In this document: positions 42,368-53,058 of the stretch, one piece after another | How the letters are laid out: the number at the start of each line of letters is the position of its first letter | Numbering within the stretch: the stretch's first letter is position 1 | Origin: an uncultured Leucobacter sp. | GTDB taxonomy: Bacteria; Actinomycetota; Actinomycetes; Actinomycetales; Microbacteriaceae | Assembly: GCA_937967375.1 (NCBI GenBank) | Contig: CALCJF010000103.1 | Location: forward strand, 1-64,000 | Direction: 5' to 3' | DNA: 64,000 nt | The notes under the pieces: model-generated | Told to the model about the DNA's origin: nothing | Database searches by the model: none | Seen by the model: the letters and a program-made list of their open reading frames with translations, nothing else | Translations under genes and position numbers: made by a program

Positions 42368-43276
42368 TTTGAAGAACACGTTCACGATCGTGAAGTTGAA
42401 GATCACGGCACCATAGGCGACGATCGACAACCACGCCGAGCGGGTGCCTCGCCAGCCGCGCGTCGCGCGTGCGTGAATGAAGCCCGCGTAGAGCACCCAG
42501 ATCACGAGGGTCCACACTTCCTTGGTGTCCCAGCCCCAGTAGCGGCTCCAGGCGCGCTCGGCCCAGATCGAGCCGGCGATCAGAGTGAAGGTCCAGAACA
42601 CGAAGCCGATAATGGCCATGCGGTAGGCGAGGTCTTCGAGGCGAATCGCATTCGGAAACCCGCTGAGAAAGCGCAGCACCCCGGTCTCGCCCGCTTTGAT
42701 CGCGTTCTCGCGGCGCGTCTGCATGAGCTGCAGCACCGAGAGCCCGAACGACAGAGTCAGGAAGCCGACGGCAAGCACCGCAACAAGAATGTGAATCACG
42801 AGCCAGTAGGTGTCGAGGGCCGGCGGCAGCGGCACGATCTCGCGATAGAAGTTGACCTTGGTGACGCCGAGAAACAGCACCGTCATGCCCGTGACGAGCG
42901 CGCCCAGAAAACGCACGTCTACGAAGAACTGCGTCAGTATGAAGATCGCGATGATGGCGGTGGTCGCGGTGAGCGAGAACTCATACATGTTCGAGAACGG
43001 CACGCGGCCGGCGGCGATCCCACGTAGCAGTGTGGCTGCGAGGTGCAACGCGAAGCCGAGCACCGTCAGGGCGAAACCGATGCGAAGCGACCGGCTGCGC
43101 ACGATGACTCGACCCTTCGCGTCGGTCTCGGGCAACGCACTCCCGCCGTCGCCGCTTCTGTTGGCCAGATCGACCACAAAGAAGACGAAAGCGATCGCGT
43201 AGACGGCCATGGCCGAATACAGCGCGATCGTTGAGTATTGTTCGAGGTGTTCGAGCGACTGCAGCACGGCTCTCAA
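42341..43276 (-). CDS. ccsB: Cytochrome c maturation protein CcsB/ResC (heme handling)
   Basis: 311 residues from TTG 43276; GTG 43267 is an alternative placed 8 nt behind a TAGGCT box. About eight membrane segments are visible. The tryptophan-rich WWD-type region is GSIWAERAWSRYWGWDTKEVWTLVIWVLYAGF, shown over ~245-277, and histidines occur in FALHLAATLLRG, VIHILVAV and IHARATRGWRG. This defines the CcsA/CcsB/ResC heme-lyase component that works with ResB to attach heme to apocytochrome c outside the membrane. Its usual neighbours resB, ccdA and resA lie 6.6 kb to the right, beyond a transport cassette. Its 3' end is partly duplicated downstream. Confidence 0.93.
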   Translation of the reverse strand: MRAVLQSLEHLEQYSTIALYSAMAVYAIAFVFFVVDLANRSGDGGSALPETDAKGRVIVRSRSLRIGFALTVLGFALHLAATLLRGIAAGRVPFSNMYEFSLTATTAIIAIFILTQFFVDVRFLGALVTGMTVLFLGVTKVNFYREIVPLPPALDTYWLVIHILVAVLAVGFLTLSFGLSVLQLMQTRRENAIKAGETGVLRFLSGFPNAIRLEDLAYRMAIIGFVFWTFTLIAGSIWAERAWSRYWGWDTKEVWTLVIWVLYAGFIHARATRGWRGTRSAWLSIVAYGAVIFNFTIVNVFFKGLHAYSGL

Positions 43277-43339
43277 GCCTAGTCTCGTGCGATCACGGCT
43301 TGCTGTGAACTGGCAGGCAAGAAGGCTTTCGGGCGAGGA

Positions 43340-44038
43340 TCAGGCCGCGACTCTCGAGGGCAGCGCCAAGCTGAACGGGTAGCGCTCTGAGCGCACCAAC
43401 TCGACGTCGCTCGCGAATCGATCGCCAGTCTCGTAGCCGTGGTGCGACGAGACGACGACCCGGCCGCTCGAGTTCACGAGGGCCGCCCCCTCGAGGCTGT
43501 GCAGCAGCGGGAGCAGCAGGTCTTCGAGCGACGCGACGAGCACGTCGGCGCACAGCACTCCCGAGAACTCGCCGTCGAGCATCAGAGGAATCGCAGCGGT
43601 GAGGGTGATCTCGTTCGAGCAGAGGTAGTCGACGAACGGGCCGGCGATGTGCCGCTCGAGCGTCTGGGCAGGCAGTCGATACCACTCGAGGCGGTGCAGG
43701 TCGATCGCGGCCTGGCCCGGGCCGAAGGTCGATGACGCGAGCAGCGCCCGCTCTGGCCCCTGCCACCAGGCGAGCGGGTTGCCTTCGGCGACCACGTTCT
43801 CTGCGGCGCAGAAACCCGCACCATAGAGCGGCCGGTCGGTCGATTCGAGCACGGCGTGAGCCTCTGCTTCGACGAGGCCGGTGAGCTGCGCCCCCGAGAT
43901 CGGCCCCTGCGCGAGGCGCTCAGCAAGCTGCTGTTGCAGCCGGGGCAGCCAGGCATCGAGCGGAGCAAAGATGCCGTCGACGAAGTCATCGAACTGCGCG
44001 ATCAGCTGATCGCACTGCGCGTTTCGCTCTGCGCTCAC
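43340..44038 (-). CDS. Soluble Cache (PDC)-domain sensor protein
   Basis: 232 residues from GTG 44038, in GTGA overlap with the GntR gene. There is no signal peptide or membrane segment. A helical N-terminus (RNAQCDQLIAQFDDFVDGIFAPLDAWLP) leads into a Cache-like PAS fold: VLESTDRPLYGAGFCAAENVVAEGNPLAWWQGPERA, then LDGEFSGVLCADVLVASLEDLLLPLLHSL and ALVNSSGRVVVSSH. Cache domains normally sense small ligands outside the cell, attached to a kinase or chemoreceptor; here one stands alone in the cytoplasm. Co-translation with a FadR-type repressor and the adjacent polyamine-type importer suggest it senses the imported amine (inference). Recognition rests on the PDC-like pattern, so confidence is moderate. 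Confidence 0.7.
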   Translation of the reverse strand: MSAERNAQCDQLIAQFDDFVDGIFAPLDAWLPRLQQQLAERLAQGPISGAQLTGLVEAEAHAVLESTDRPLYGAGFCAAENVVAEGNPLAWWQGPERALLASSTFGPGQAAIDLHRLEWYRLPAQTLERHIAGPFVDYLCSNEITLTAAIPLMLDGEFSGVLCADVLVASLEDLLLPLLHSLEGAALVNSSGRVVVSSHHGYETGDRFASDVELVRSERYPFSLALPSRVAA

Positions 44039-44871
44039 GCCGCCTCCCCCGTGAAGCTCGCGGTGCCACTCTGGCCGCGATACCTCTCAAGTGTGGCACG
44101 AAGCTGCTCAGAAGCCGAGCCGCCCTGCAGTTCGATGCGCAGCCCGCCGAGCCATCGCACCGAGCTTCTGACGCTCGCACGCACGACCTCGCGCGCCTTC
44201 GCGACGTCGCCCTCGCGGGTCGCTTCAATCTGTGCGAGCAGCGAGTCGTGGGTGAGATGTCGCTGTTCGACTTGCGCGTCTTGCAACGCGAGCAGCGGGG
44301 TGAACTCGGTCTGCACCCGCACGTGTTCAGAGGTCAGCCGCACCGACTGGCTGAGCGCGGCGAGTTCGAGCTGCACGTCGGTGATGCGGCGGCGCCATGG
44401 CCCGGGCGGCAGGTCGCGCGCGTCGACCAGCACGCGCTGCACGACATCGAGCTCGTCCTCGGTGGCACGCAGGCACGCGTATTCGGCGCAGGCGGCAACG
44501 ATCACCTCGTAGTGCACGCCGAGGTCGGCTAGCGCGACGCGTGGCATCGCCATCAGCGCCCTCGTGTTGACCTCTTCGACCGCACCAGGGCTTGAGCGAA
44601 CGAAGCTGCCGCCGCCGCGGCCCCGCTTGGTGTCGATGAGCCCGCGGTGGCGAAGCGTGCCGAGCGCTTCGCGCACGGTGACGAGCGCGACACCGAAGAG
44701 CTGCGACAGCTCGTTCTCGCTCGGCAGCCGCTCGCCTTCAATGAATGCGCCGCTCGAGATGGCCTGCAGCAGCCTGGTCTCAACGAGTTCGGCCCGCCCC
44801 TCATCGCCGATCGGCGCGAACGCCGCGTTGCGCAAACGACTCGACGCGGGTGATGCCTGCGCTAGCTCCAT
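44035..44871 (-). CDS. GntR-family regulator, FadR-like
   Basis: 278 residues from ATG 44871, with AGAGGAG 6-12 nt upstream deciding the start. The winged helix is at about 27-95: AELVETRLLQAISSGAFIEGERLPSENELSQLFGVALVTVREALGTLRHRGLIDTKRGRGGGSFV (spread over that range). The remainder is all-helical, with DVQLELAALSQS and HLTHDSLLAQIEATREGDVAKAREVVRASV, typical of FCD/FadR effector domains. It is divergent from potA across 295 bp and co-translated with the Cache protein, so it likely controls the amine-uptake operon. Confidence 0.9.
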   Translation of the reverse strand: MELAQASPASSRLRNAAFAPIGDEGRAELVETRLLQAISSGAFIEGERLPSENELSQLFGVALVTVREALGTLRHRGLIDTKRGRGGGSFVRSSPGAVEEVNTRALMAMPRVALADLGVHYEVIVAACAEYACLRATEDELDVVQRVLVDARDLPPGPWRRRITDVQLELAALSQSVRLTSEHVRVQTEFTPLLALQDAQVEQRHLTHDSLLAQIEATREGDVAKAREVVRASVRSSVRWLGGLRIELQGGSASEQLRATLERYRGQSGTASFTGEAA

Positions 44872-45166
44872 CGTTGCTCCTCTCGCGAGTTCGGCGTTGA
44901 TTTTTTGGGTGGGGCGAGGATCACCCTCGCTGCAGCAATTCTCTCGCATTCGGTGGCTTCTGCCTGGCAGCAAACATATGCAAAAACCCGCGAGAACACT
45001 GCCCAGTCTGCCAAGAGAAACATGAGCGCACACTGAGTGCTCGCCGCAGACGCGCGGGCCTGCCGTGACCGAATCGTGATCCTCGAGAACAAATTTAATT
45101 GCAAAACATCTAATTTCCTATGTTAATGTTTCTGACATTCCAACACTGTCGTTCGAGGAGCACGCA
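44872..45166. promoter_or_regulatory. Divergent control region gntR / potA
   Basis: 295 bp. The right end (45090-45140) is AT-rich. It holds two inverted repeats that could bind the GntR regulator or form promoter elements: AACAT/ATGTT at 45105-45124 with a 10-nt spacer, and AATGTTTCTGACATT at 45125-45139 with perfect 5-bp arms. GAGGAG at 45155-45160 is the potA ribosome-binding site. The left part shows nothing clear. Confidence 0.4.
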
Positions 45167-46318
45167 ATGACGCAAGATGGCACCCAGGCCCAGAGCACCG
45201 GTTTCGATCTCGGTGAATCCCGTGGCCGTATGCACGAAGAGCACACCAGCCTGCTGAAGACCGCCGACGTGGCCGTCTCTCTGCAGGGCCTGGCCAAGCA
45301 CTTCGGCGACATGACCGCGGTGAAAGACCTCGATATGGACATTCGCGCGGGCGAATTCTTCTCGATGCTCGGCCCCTCGGGCTCGGGCAAGACCACGGTG
45401 CTGCGCATGATCGCCGGCTTCGAAGAACCGAGCGCAGGCAAGATCCTGCTGCACGGCAACGACGTCACCCGCTCGGCACCATTCGACCGCGAGGTCAACA
45501 CCGTGTTTCAGGACTACGCGCTGTTTCCGCATATGTCGATCGCCGAGAACGTCGCCTACGGCCTCGCCGTGCGCAAGGTCGACAAGGCGACGCGCAAGAA
45601 GCTCGTGAGCGAGGCGCTCGAGCAGGTGCGCCTGAGCCACGTCGCCGACCGTCGCCCCTCGCAGCTCTCGGGCGGCCAGCGCCAGCGCATCGCCCTGGCC
45701 CGCGCGCTCATTCTGCGCCCGAAGGTGCTGCTGCTCGATGAGCCGCTCGGCGCACTCGACAAGCAGCTGCGCGAGCAGATGCAGATCGAGCTCAAGCAGA
45801 TTCAGCGCGAGGTCGGCATCACCTTCATCTTTGTCACCCACGACCAAGAAGAGGCGCTCACGCTGAGCGACCGCGTGGCCGTCTTCAATAACGGCAAGAT
45901 CGAGCAGGTCGGCGCACCGCGCGAGGTCTACGAGTTCCCTGAGACCGAGTTCGTCGCGAGCTTCCTCGGTGTCACCAACCTGCTGAATGCCGAGGTATCG
46001 CAGCACCTGCTCGGCGAAGCCCGCATTCATAGCCTGCGACCCGAGCGGGTGCACCTGGTAGACGCCACGGCCCCGGCAGAGCTCGGCGCAGTCGACGTCG
46101 CGGGCACCATCGCAGAGATCGTCTACGCCGGCGCGCACACCCGCTACCTCATCGACACCGAGGCAGGAGTGCGGTTCATCGTCGAGAAGCAGAACTCGCA
46201 CACCCCGCGCACCGAGCCGAGCGCTGCCCGCGGCGACAACGTGCGCCTGCGTTTTCAGCGCGATCACGCGATGGCGATCCCGGGATCAGAGCCCGCACAG
46301 AATCGCGACGCCGCTTAG
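45167..46318 (+). CDS. potA: Spermidine/putrescine-type ABC importer, ATPase
   Basis: 383 residues. LQGLAKHFGDMTAVKDLDMDI begins the ATPase domain. Walker A GPSGSGKTT, Q-loop NTVFQDYALFPHMSIAENVAYGL, signature LSGGQRQRIALARAL and Walker B VLLLDEPLGALDKQLREQMQ are complete. The C-terminal TOBE-like regulatory domain contains HSLRPERVHLVDA and VAGTIAEIVYAGAHTRYLID. This matches PotA/FbpC-type ATPases of polyamine or related cation importers. It opens the potA-potD-potB-potC operon. Confidence 0.93.
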   Translation: MTQDGTQAQSTGFDLGESRGRMHEEHTSLLKTADVAVSLQGLAKHFGDMTAVKDLDMDIRAGEFFSMLGPSGSGKTTVLRMIAGFEEPSAGKILLHGNDVTRSAPFDREVNTVFQDYALFPHMSIAENVAYGLAVRKVDKATRKKLVSEALEQVRLSHVADRRPSQLSGGQRQRIALARALILRPKVLLLDEPLGALDKQLREQMQIELKQIQREVGITFIFVTHDQEEALTLSDRVAVFNNGKIEQVGAPREVYEFPETEFVASFLGVTNLLNAEVSQHLLGEARIHSLRPERVHLVDATAPAELGAVDVAGTIAEIVYAGAHTRYLIDTEAGVRFIVEKQNSHTPRTEPSAARGDNVRLRFQRDHAMAIPGSEPAQNRDAA

Positions 46319-46388
46319 ACGGCCACGATCCTTTACCCACCGAATACCAACCCGCCCGACAGGGCACATCACCTACTAAGGAGTAGCG

Positions 46389-47564
46389 ATGAAGAAGATA
46401 CTGGCAGTTCCCGCAGCTGCAGCGGCAGCGCTGGCGCTGGCGCTCACCGGTTGCGCAAGCGAGGCAGGCACTGAGGCCGCCGGCGGCCTCCAGATCGACG
46501 TTCCCGAGATTCCCATGATGGACAAGCTCGGAGACAACGAAAAAGAGGTCAACATTCTCGCGTGGTCGGGCTTCGTCGAGCCCGCCTGGGCAGACACCTT
46601 CACCCAAGAGACCGGCTGCACCGTCAACCGCAAGGTTTTCGCCACGAGCGACGAAGCGGTGCAGCTCATGCGCACCGGCGAGTACGACCTCGTGTCGGCA
46701 TCGGGCGATGCGAGCCTGCGCCTCATCGTCGACGGCAACGTGCAGCCGCTCAACACCGAGCTGATTCCGAACTTCTCCGACGACATCGTGCCCGGCATGA
46801 AGGGTCAGCTGTACGACACGCTCAACGGCAACGTCTACGGCATTCCGATCGGCCGCGGCGCAAACATTCTCGAATACAACAGCGATGTCGTGACTGAAAC
46901 CCCCGACAGCTGGAACATCGTGTGGGAGAAGGACAGCCCCTACGCCGGCAAGATCGCCGCCTACGACAGCCCCATCTACATCGCAGAGGCAGCCGTCTAC
47001 CTGATGTCGAGCCAGCCCGACCTGGGCATCAAGAACCCCTACGCGCTCGATGAGAAGCAGCTGAAGGCGGCCACCGACCTGCTGAAGCAGCAGAACGCTA
47101 TGGTGTCGGAGTACTGGTCGCCGGCGACCAACATCAGCTCGTTCACCGGCGGCAACTCGGTTGTCGGCACCTCGTGGGAGGTGCTGCGCAAGGCGACCGC
47201 AGACGAGAAGTTCAAGAGCGTGCTGCCGAAGGAAGGCAGCACCGGCTGGTCAGACGCCTGGATGCTCGCCGCAGACGCAAAGAACCCCAACTGCGGCTAC
47301 GCCTGGATGGATTACACCTCGTCGCCCGAGGTGAACGGCGCCATCGCGATGAACTTCGGCATGGCTCCCGCCAACGGCGCGTTCTGCGACACCAGCGCAG
47401 ACGCGAAGGCTCACTGCGACTACTACAACGCCACCGACGAGGAGTACTTCAAGAAGGTGTGGTTCTGGACCACCCCCATCGACCAGTGCCTCGACGGCCG
47501 AACCGATGTGAAGTGCACCAACTACCAGGACTGGACCAACGCCTGGGCAACCGTCAAGGGTTGA
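46389..47564 (+). CDS. potD: Polyamine-type substrate-binding lipoprotein
   Basis: 391 residues. The signal with lipobox AALALALTGC puts the acylated Cys near 22. The mature domain reads EVNILAWSGFVEPAWADTFTQETGC, DLVSASGDASLRLIVDGNVQPL, YGIPIGRGANILEYNSDVV and WMDYTSSPEVNGAIAMNFG, as in SBP_bac_8 spermidine/putrescine-binding proteins. Several extra cysteines (for example GAFCDT, AHCDYY, DQCLDG, VKCTNY) suggest disulfides in the exported protein. A 12-bp hairpin after the gene could stabilise its mRNA relative to the permease genes. Polyamine binding is likely but other amines are possible. Confidence 0.88.
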   Translation: MKKILAVPAAAAAALALALTGCASEAGTEAAGGLQIDVPEIPMMDKLGDNEKEVNILAWSGFVEPAWADTFTQETGCTVNRKVFATSDEAVQLMRTGEYDLVSASGDASLRLIVDGNVQPLNTELIPNFSDDIVPGMKGQLYDTLNGNVYGIPIGRGANILEYNSDVVTETPDSWNIVWEKDSPYAGKIAAYDSPIYIAEAAVYLMSSQPDLGIKNPYALDEKQLKAATDLLKQQNAMVSEYWSPATNISSFTGGNSVVGTSWEVLRKATADEKFKSVLPKEGSTGWSDAWMLAADAKNPNCGYAWMDYTSSPEVNGAIAMNFGMAPANGAFCDTSADAKAHCDYYNATDEEYFKKVWFWTTPIDQCLDGRTDVKCTNYQDWTNAWATVKG

Positions 47565-47586
47565 TCGGCGCCTAGCGATTGACCAG

Positions 47587-47615
47587 GGTGGGTGCCCGGC
47601 ACTCGGGCACCCACC
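47587..47615 (+). terminator. Hairpin after the binding-protein gene
   Basis: Perfect 12-bp arms GGTGGGTGCCCG (47587-47598) and CGGGCACCCACC (47604-47615) with a 5-nt loop and no T-tract. Probably a partial terminator or 3' stabiliser inside the operon. Confidence 0.6.
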
Positions 47616-47712
47616 TGATCCTCTTCCCTCAAATCTCTTTCTCCGATCTCCCCGGAGGTTTCGGCCAGGCTGAAACCAGCCGGTTCACCGACTTCGTCAG
47701 CGAGGACACCCC

Positions 47713-48597
47713 GTGAGCACCAGCACCGTTCGGTCGCGCAAGCCCCGACCGATCTCTACCGCCCTCTACCGGCACCCCAAGGGTCGCCTGGCCGCGCTGC
47801 TGTCGCTGCCGATGGTGTGGCTCGTCGGCGTCTACATCTTCTCGCTCGCCATGATGCTGGTCACCGCATTCTGGACGACCGATCCTTTCACCTCGCGAGT
47901 GAAGCCGGGCTTCACGCTCGAAAACTTCACGCAGCTCGCGACCGTCTCGGCCTACTCGATGACCGCGCTGCGCACCCTGCTCATCGCGATCGCCGTCACC
48001 CTGATCTGCGCCCTGTTCTCGGTGCCGCTCGCGGTGTTCATGACACAGGTCGCGGGGCCGAAGCTGCGCGCGGTGCTCGCCGTGCTCGTCACCCTTCCGC
48101 TCTGGGCGGGCTACCTCGTCAAGATCATCGGCATGCGCCTCGTCTGGACAGAAGAGGGCTTCTTCAACTGGTTCTTGCAGCCGCTCGGCATCACCGGCCC
48201 AGGGCTCGGCGTGCTCACCGTCACGCTCACCCTCGTGTACCTCTGGTTTCCGTATATGGCAATTCCGGTATATGCAGCCGTCGCGCAGATTCCCGAGAAC
48301 CTCTACGACGCCTCGTCAGACCTCGGTGCTCGCGGGCTGCGCACCATTCGCACCATCGTTGCCCCGCTGCTGCTGCCCTCGCTGATCGCCGGCTCGATCT
48401 TCACATTCTCGCTCAGCCTTGGCGACTACATCGCGGCGATGTACGTCGGCGGCTCAACGCAGATGATCGGCAGCATCATCGCCCAGAACATCAACCTGAA
48501 CCCGCCGCTCGCCGCCGCGTTCTCGTTCGTGCCGATCGTGCTGATCGTCATCTACCTCAGCGCAGTGCGACGCACCGGCGCCCTCAACAACCTCTGA
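47713..48597 (+). CDS. potB: Polyamine-type ABC importer, permease 1
   Basis: 294 residues from GTG 47713 with CGAGGAC upstream. A basic N-terminus is followed by about six membrane segments. The EAA-type loop is QIPENLYDASSDLGARGLRTIRTIVAPLLLPS (over ~193-224), and GDYIAAMYVGG is typical of PotB. It forms the channel with the second permease encoded 22 bp downstream. Confidence 0.92.
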   Translation: MSTSTVRSRKPRPISTALYRHPKGRLAALLSLPMVWLVGVYIFSLAMMLVTAFWTTDPFTSRVKPGFTLENFTQLATVSAYSMTALRTLLIAIAVTLICALFSVPLAVFMTQVAGPKLRAVLAVLVTLPLWAGYLVKIIGMRLVWTEEGFFNWFLQPLGITGPGLGVLTVTLTLVYLWFPYMAIPVYAAVAQIPENLYDASSDLGARGLRTIRTIVAPLLLPSLIAGSIFTFSLSLGDYIAAMYVGGSTQMIGSIIAQNINLNPPLAAAFSFVPIVLIVIYLSAVRRTGALNNL

Positions 48598-48619
48598 TCT
48601 GGAACCCAGGAGTCACCTC

Positions 48620-49429
48620 ATGCTTCGCCTGAACCGCGGAACCAAGATCGGTCTCGCAATCGTCACCATCGTCGTGCTCGCATTCATGTACGTGCCGATG
48701 TTCGTCATCATCATGAACTCGTTCAACTCGGGCAAGGTGCCCGGCTGGCCGATTCCCGGCTTCTCGCTCGAGTGGTGGGAGAAGACGATCGTGAACCCCG
48801 CCATGCACGCCGCGCTGTTGAACTCGGTGATTGTCGCGCTCGTCGCCACCGCCTTCGCGCTCGTGCTCGGCACCCTCGCTGCCTTCGCGCTGCAACGCTT
48901 CAAGTTCTTCGGCCAGCACGTCGTGAACCTGCTGATCGTGCTGCCGATCACCCTGCCCGGCATCGTCACCGGTGTTGCCCTGTCGAACACGTTCTTCCAG
49001 GTGCTGAAGCCCATGGGTATTCAGGTCGGTTACTGGGGCATGATCATCGCGCACGCCACATTCTGTGTCGTCATGGTGTTCAACAACGTGATCGCCCGCC
49101 TTCGCCGCATGAACCCGAATCTCGAAGAAGCCTCGGCCGACCTTGGCGCGGGCATCGGCCAGACGTTCAGGCTCATCACCTTTCCGCAGTTTCGCCCCGC
49201 GTTCGTCGCCGGCGGTCTGCTCGCCTTCGCACTCTCGTTCGACGAGATCGTGGTCACCATTTTCACCGCGCCAGTGGGGGTCGAGACGCTACCGCTCTGG
49301 ATCATGAACCAGATGGCGCGGCCCAACGAGGTGAACCAGGTGAACGTCGTCGCGACGATCATGATTCTGCTCTCGCTAATTCCTGTCTACTTCTCGCAAA
49401 GGGCTTCCGCAGCCGCTGTTTCGAAGTAG
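48620..49429 (+). CDS. potC: Polyamine-type ABC importer, permease 2
   Basis: 269 residues. GLAIVTIVVLAFMYVPMFVIIMNSFNSGK is the first helix and the start of the external loop, as in PotC. About six membrane segments follow, with the EAA loop RMNPNLEEASADLGAGIGQTFRLITFPQFRP and FALSFDEIVVTIFTAPVGVETLPLWI near the end. Last gene of the operon, followed by a strong terminator-like hairpin with a T-run. Confidence 0.93.
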   Translation: MLRLNRGTKIGLAIVTIVVLAFMYVPMFVIIMNSFNSGKVPGWPIPGFSLEWWEKTIVNPAMHAALLNSVIVALVATAFALVLGTLAAFALQRFKFFGQHVVNLLIVLPITLPGIVTGVALSNTFFQVLKPMGIQVGYWGMIIAHATFCVVMVFNNVIARLRRMNPNLEEASADLGAGIGQTFRLITFPQFRPAFVAGGLLAFALSFDEIVVTIFTAPVGVETLPLWIMNQMARPNEVNQVNVVATIMILLSLIPVYFSQRASAAAVSK

Positions 49430-49495
49430 TATGTTCCTGGGCGGTATTCTGGCTCCCCGCTACCACCGCCCGGTCGCCTTTGGCGACAACCCCCC

Positions 49496-49550
49496 GCTGC
49501 CCCCAAAGTTCGCATCAATCTGAGCGAGCTTTGGGGGTAGCTCTCTTTTT
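49496..49550 (+). terminator. Rho-independent-type terminator of the pot operon
   Basis: Arms GCTGCCCCCAAAG (49496-49508) and CTTTGGGGGTAGC (49529-49541) pair with one G-U, followed by CTCTCTTTTT. Confidence 0.75.
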
Positions 49551-49582
49551 GCCGGCTTTGCGGCCGGGGACATTCCGTTGCG

Positions 49583-49666
49583 GCCGTTCTGCTGGAGACC
49601 GTCTGCTGGTGCCGTTCTGTTGGGGCCGTGTTGCGGGGGCCGTTCTGGGTGGTGCCCTTTTGCGCG
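49583..49666 (+). repeat. Three imperfect 28-bp tandem repeats
   Basis: GCCGTTCTG recurs at 49583, 49611 and 49639, exactly 28 bp apart; the rest of each unit is G/T-rich and only partly conserved. Confidence 0.5.
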
Positions 49667-49878
49667 TGCCTCAGATGGGTGGCGCTCCGGATCACCCGGG
49701 TACCGCCGACGTACCGGCCTCCAGCAAGCTTTGGGAGTCACAGAATGTTCAAAAGGCGGGTTTTGACGACAGTATGTGACCCCCGAAGCTTGCCTGCCTA
49801 CAGTCGTAAGGGTACTCAAACTTTGCCCACATGCAATTGAAAAGGCTCGCCTGGAGACAGCACAGAAGCCGCCGACAG

Positions 49879-51664
<1,786 letters not shown>

Positions 51665-51681
<17 letters not shown>

Positions 51682-52432
51682 AGTTCGCCATCACCGCCTG
51701 CAGAGAGAACATGATCTGACTCCAGATTCCGGTCACCATAAGCAGGCCGATGAGAATCAACAGGCCGCCGCCGATGAGGTTGACGGCACGAATATGCCGC
51801 TTAAAGAATGTCATGGTTTGCGTCATCCAGCCGAAGCCGAACGCGGCAAGCACGAACGGGAGGCCGAGCCCCACGCAATAGGCCAGAGCAAGCACCGAAG
51901 CGCGCCCGAGCGAGCCGGCCTGCAACGAAAGCGACATGACGACGCCGAGGGTCGGCCCCATGCAAGGAGCCCAGCCGATTGCAAACACGACGCCGAGCAG
52001 CGGTGCGCCGACGAGCCCCACCCGAGGCTTGAGTTTCAGCCGCGTCGTTCCCTGCAGTTTCGAGAAAGCCCCCATAAACACGAGACCCATCAAGATCAGC
52101 ACGCCGCCCATGACGCGAACGATCACGTCTTGCCATTCCCAGAGCCACAGGCCGACCGAGCCCATGAGAATATTCAGCAACAGGAATACAACGGTGAAGC
52201 CGAGCACGAACAGCACCGAACCGAGCACCATGCGGCGGCGCTCGGTGCGCTTCGCAACCGCGGGATTCGCTGCCACCGAGACGTTCGCGTCGGCAATGCC
52301 CGACACGTAGGCGAGATAACCGGGAATCAGGGGCAGCACACACGGTGAGAGAAACGAGACGAGTCCCGCAACCAGCGCAATCAACGACGCAAGCAATACC
52401 CCGCCGCCGGCGACAGTCTCTTCAAGCCCCAT
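51665..52432 (-). CDS. ccdA: Thiol-disulfide electron carrier CcdA
   Basis: 255 residues, about six membrane segments. VAGLVSFLSPCVLPLIPGYLAYVSG carries the first redox cysteine in its SPC motif and GWAPCMGPTLGVV the second. This is the CcdA/DsbD-gamma signature. It passes reducing power from cytoplasmic thioredoxin across the membrane to the thioredoxin-like lipoprotein encoded just upstream, keeping apocytochrome cysteines reduced for heme attachment. The gene begins 14 bp after the TlpA-like gene. Confidence 0.95.
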
Positions 52433-52446
52433 TCCGTTGCCTCGAC

Positions 52447-53058
52447 CTACGCCTCGTCGAGAGTCTCTTGCACGAGCGTACGCAGCTGCGAGGCGGCGGC
52501 GAGCTGGCCTACGACTCGGTGCGCTACCCGCCCCTCACGGTCGAGCACCAGGGTGGTGGGCACAGCGTTGAGCGGCACCTGGCCGGCAAATGCGCGCTGA
52601 GCCTTGCGCTCCCCCGCATTGTCCATTACCGATGGGTAGTTCACGCCGAACTCTTCGGCGAACTGCACCGCTTGTGCTTCTTGGTCGCGGGTGTTCACGC
52701 CAACGAACTGCACGCCTTCCGCCTGAAACTCCTCGTAGACCTCGACGAGTTGGGGCGCTTCTGCGCGGCACGGGGCACAGCCCGCATACCAAAAGTTCAC
52801 GACGGTCACCGAGCCGAGCGTCTGCTCCGAGCTGAATTGCTCGCCGTGTTCGGTGACGCCCTCGAACGCGACGGGCTCACCGCGGTCTGCGGGGGCAAAC
52901 GAGGTGGTCGATCCATCGCCCGCGACATAGCCCTTGTCGCCGCCCTGGCTCCACTGCTCAGAAAGGCCGCTGCCCTCACCTGAGCAACCAACAAGCACGA
53001 GCGAGCCGGCGAGAGTCATCGCAAGCGCTGCCGCAGACAGCACACGCTTTCTCATCAC
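52447..53058 (-). CDS. resA: TlpA/ResA-like thioredoxin-fold lipoprotein
   Basis: 203 residues from GTG 53058 (ATG 53055 follows at once), overlapping the upstream phosphatase by 4 nt. The lipobox SLVLVGC anchors it through Cys25. VTVVNFWYAGCAPCRAEAPQL has the redox pair Cys94/Cys97, then VGVNTRDQEAQAVQFAEEFGVNYPSVMD and NAVPTTLVLDREGRVAHRVVG as in TlpA/ResA. It would reduce apocytochrome c thiols outside the membrane, receiving electrons from CcdA. Confidence 0.93.
   Translation of the reverse strand: MMRKRVLSAAALAMTLAGSLVLVGCSGEGSGLSEQWSQGGDKGYVAGDGSTTSFAPADRGEPVAFEGVTEHGEQFSSEQTLGSVTVVNFWYAGCAPCRAEAPQLVEVYEEFQAEGVQFVGVNTRDQEAQAVQFAEEFGVNYPSVMDNAGERKAQRAFAGQVPLNAVPTTLVLDREGRVAHRVVGQLAAASQLRTLVQETLDEA

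Larger units (their letters stand above)
49430..49878. other. Intergenic region after potC
   Basis: 449 bp between convergent potC and resB. It holds the potC terminator, a small hairpin at 49474-49488 (GTCGCCTTTGGCGAC) and a short tandem repeat (listed separately). Nothing codes convincingly. Confidence 0.5.

Noticed and set aside
45110..46267. Minus-strand ORF (385 codons)
   Set aside because: Antisense to potA, whose ATPase motifs are complete.
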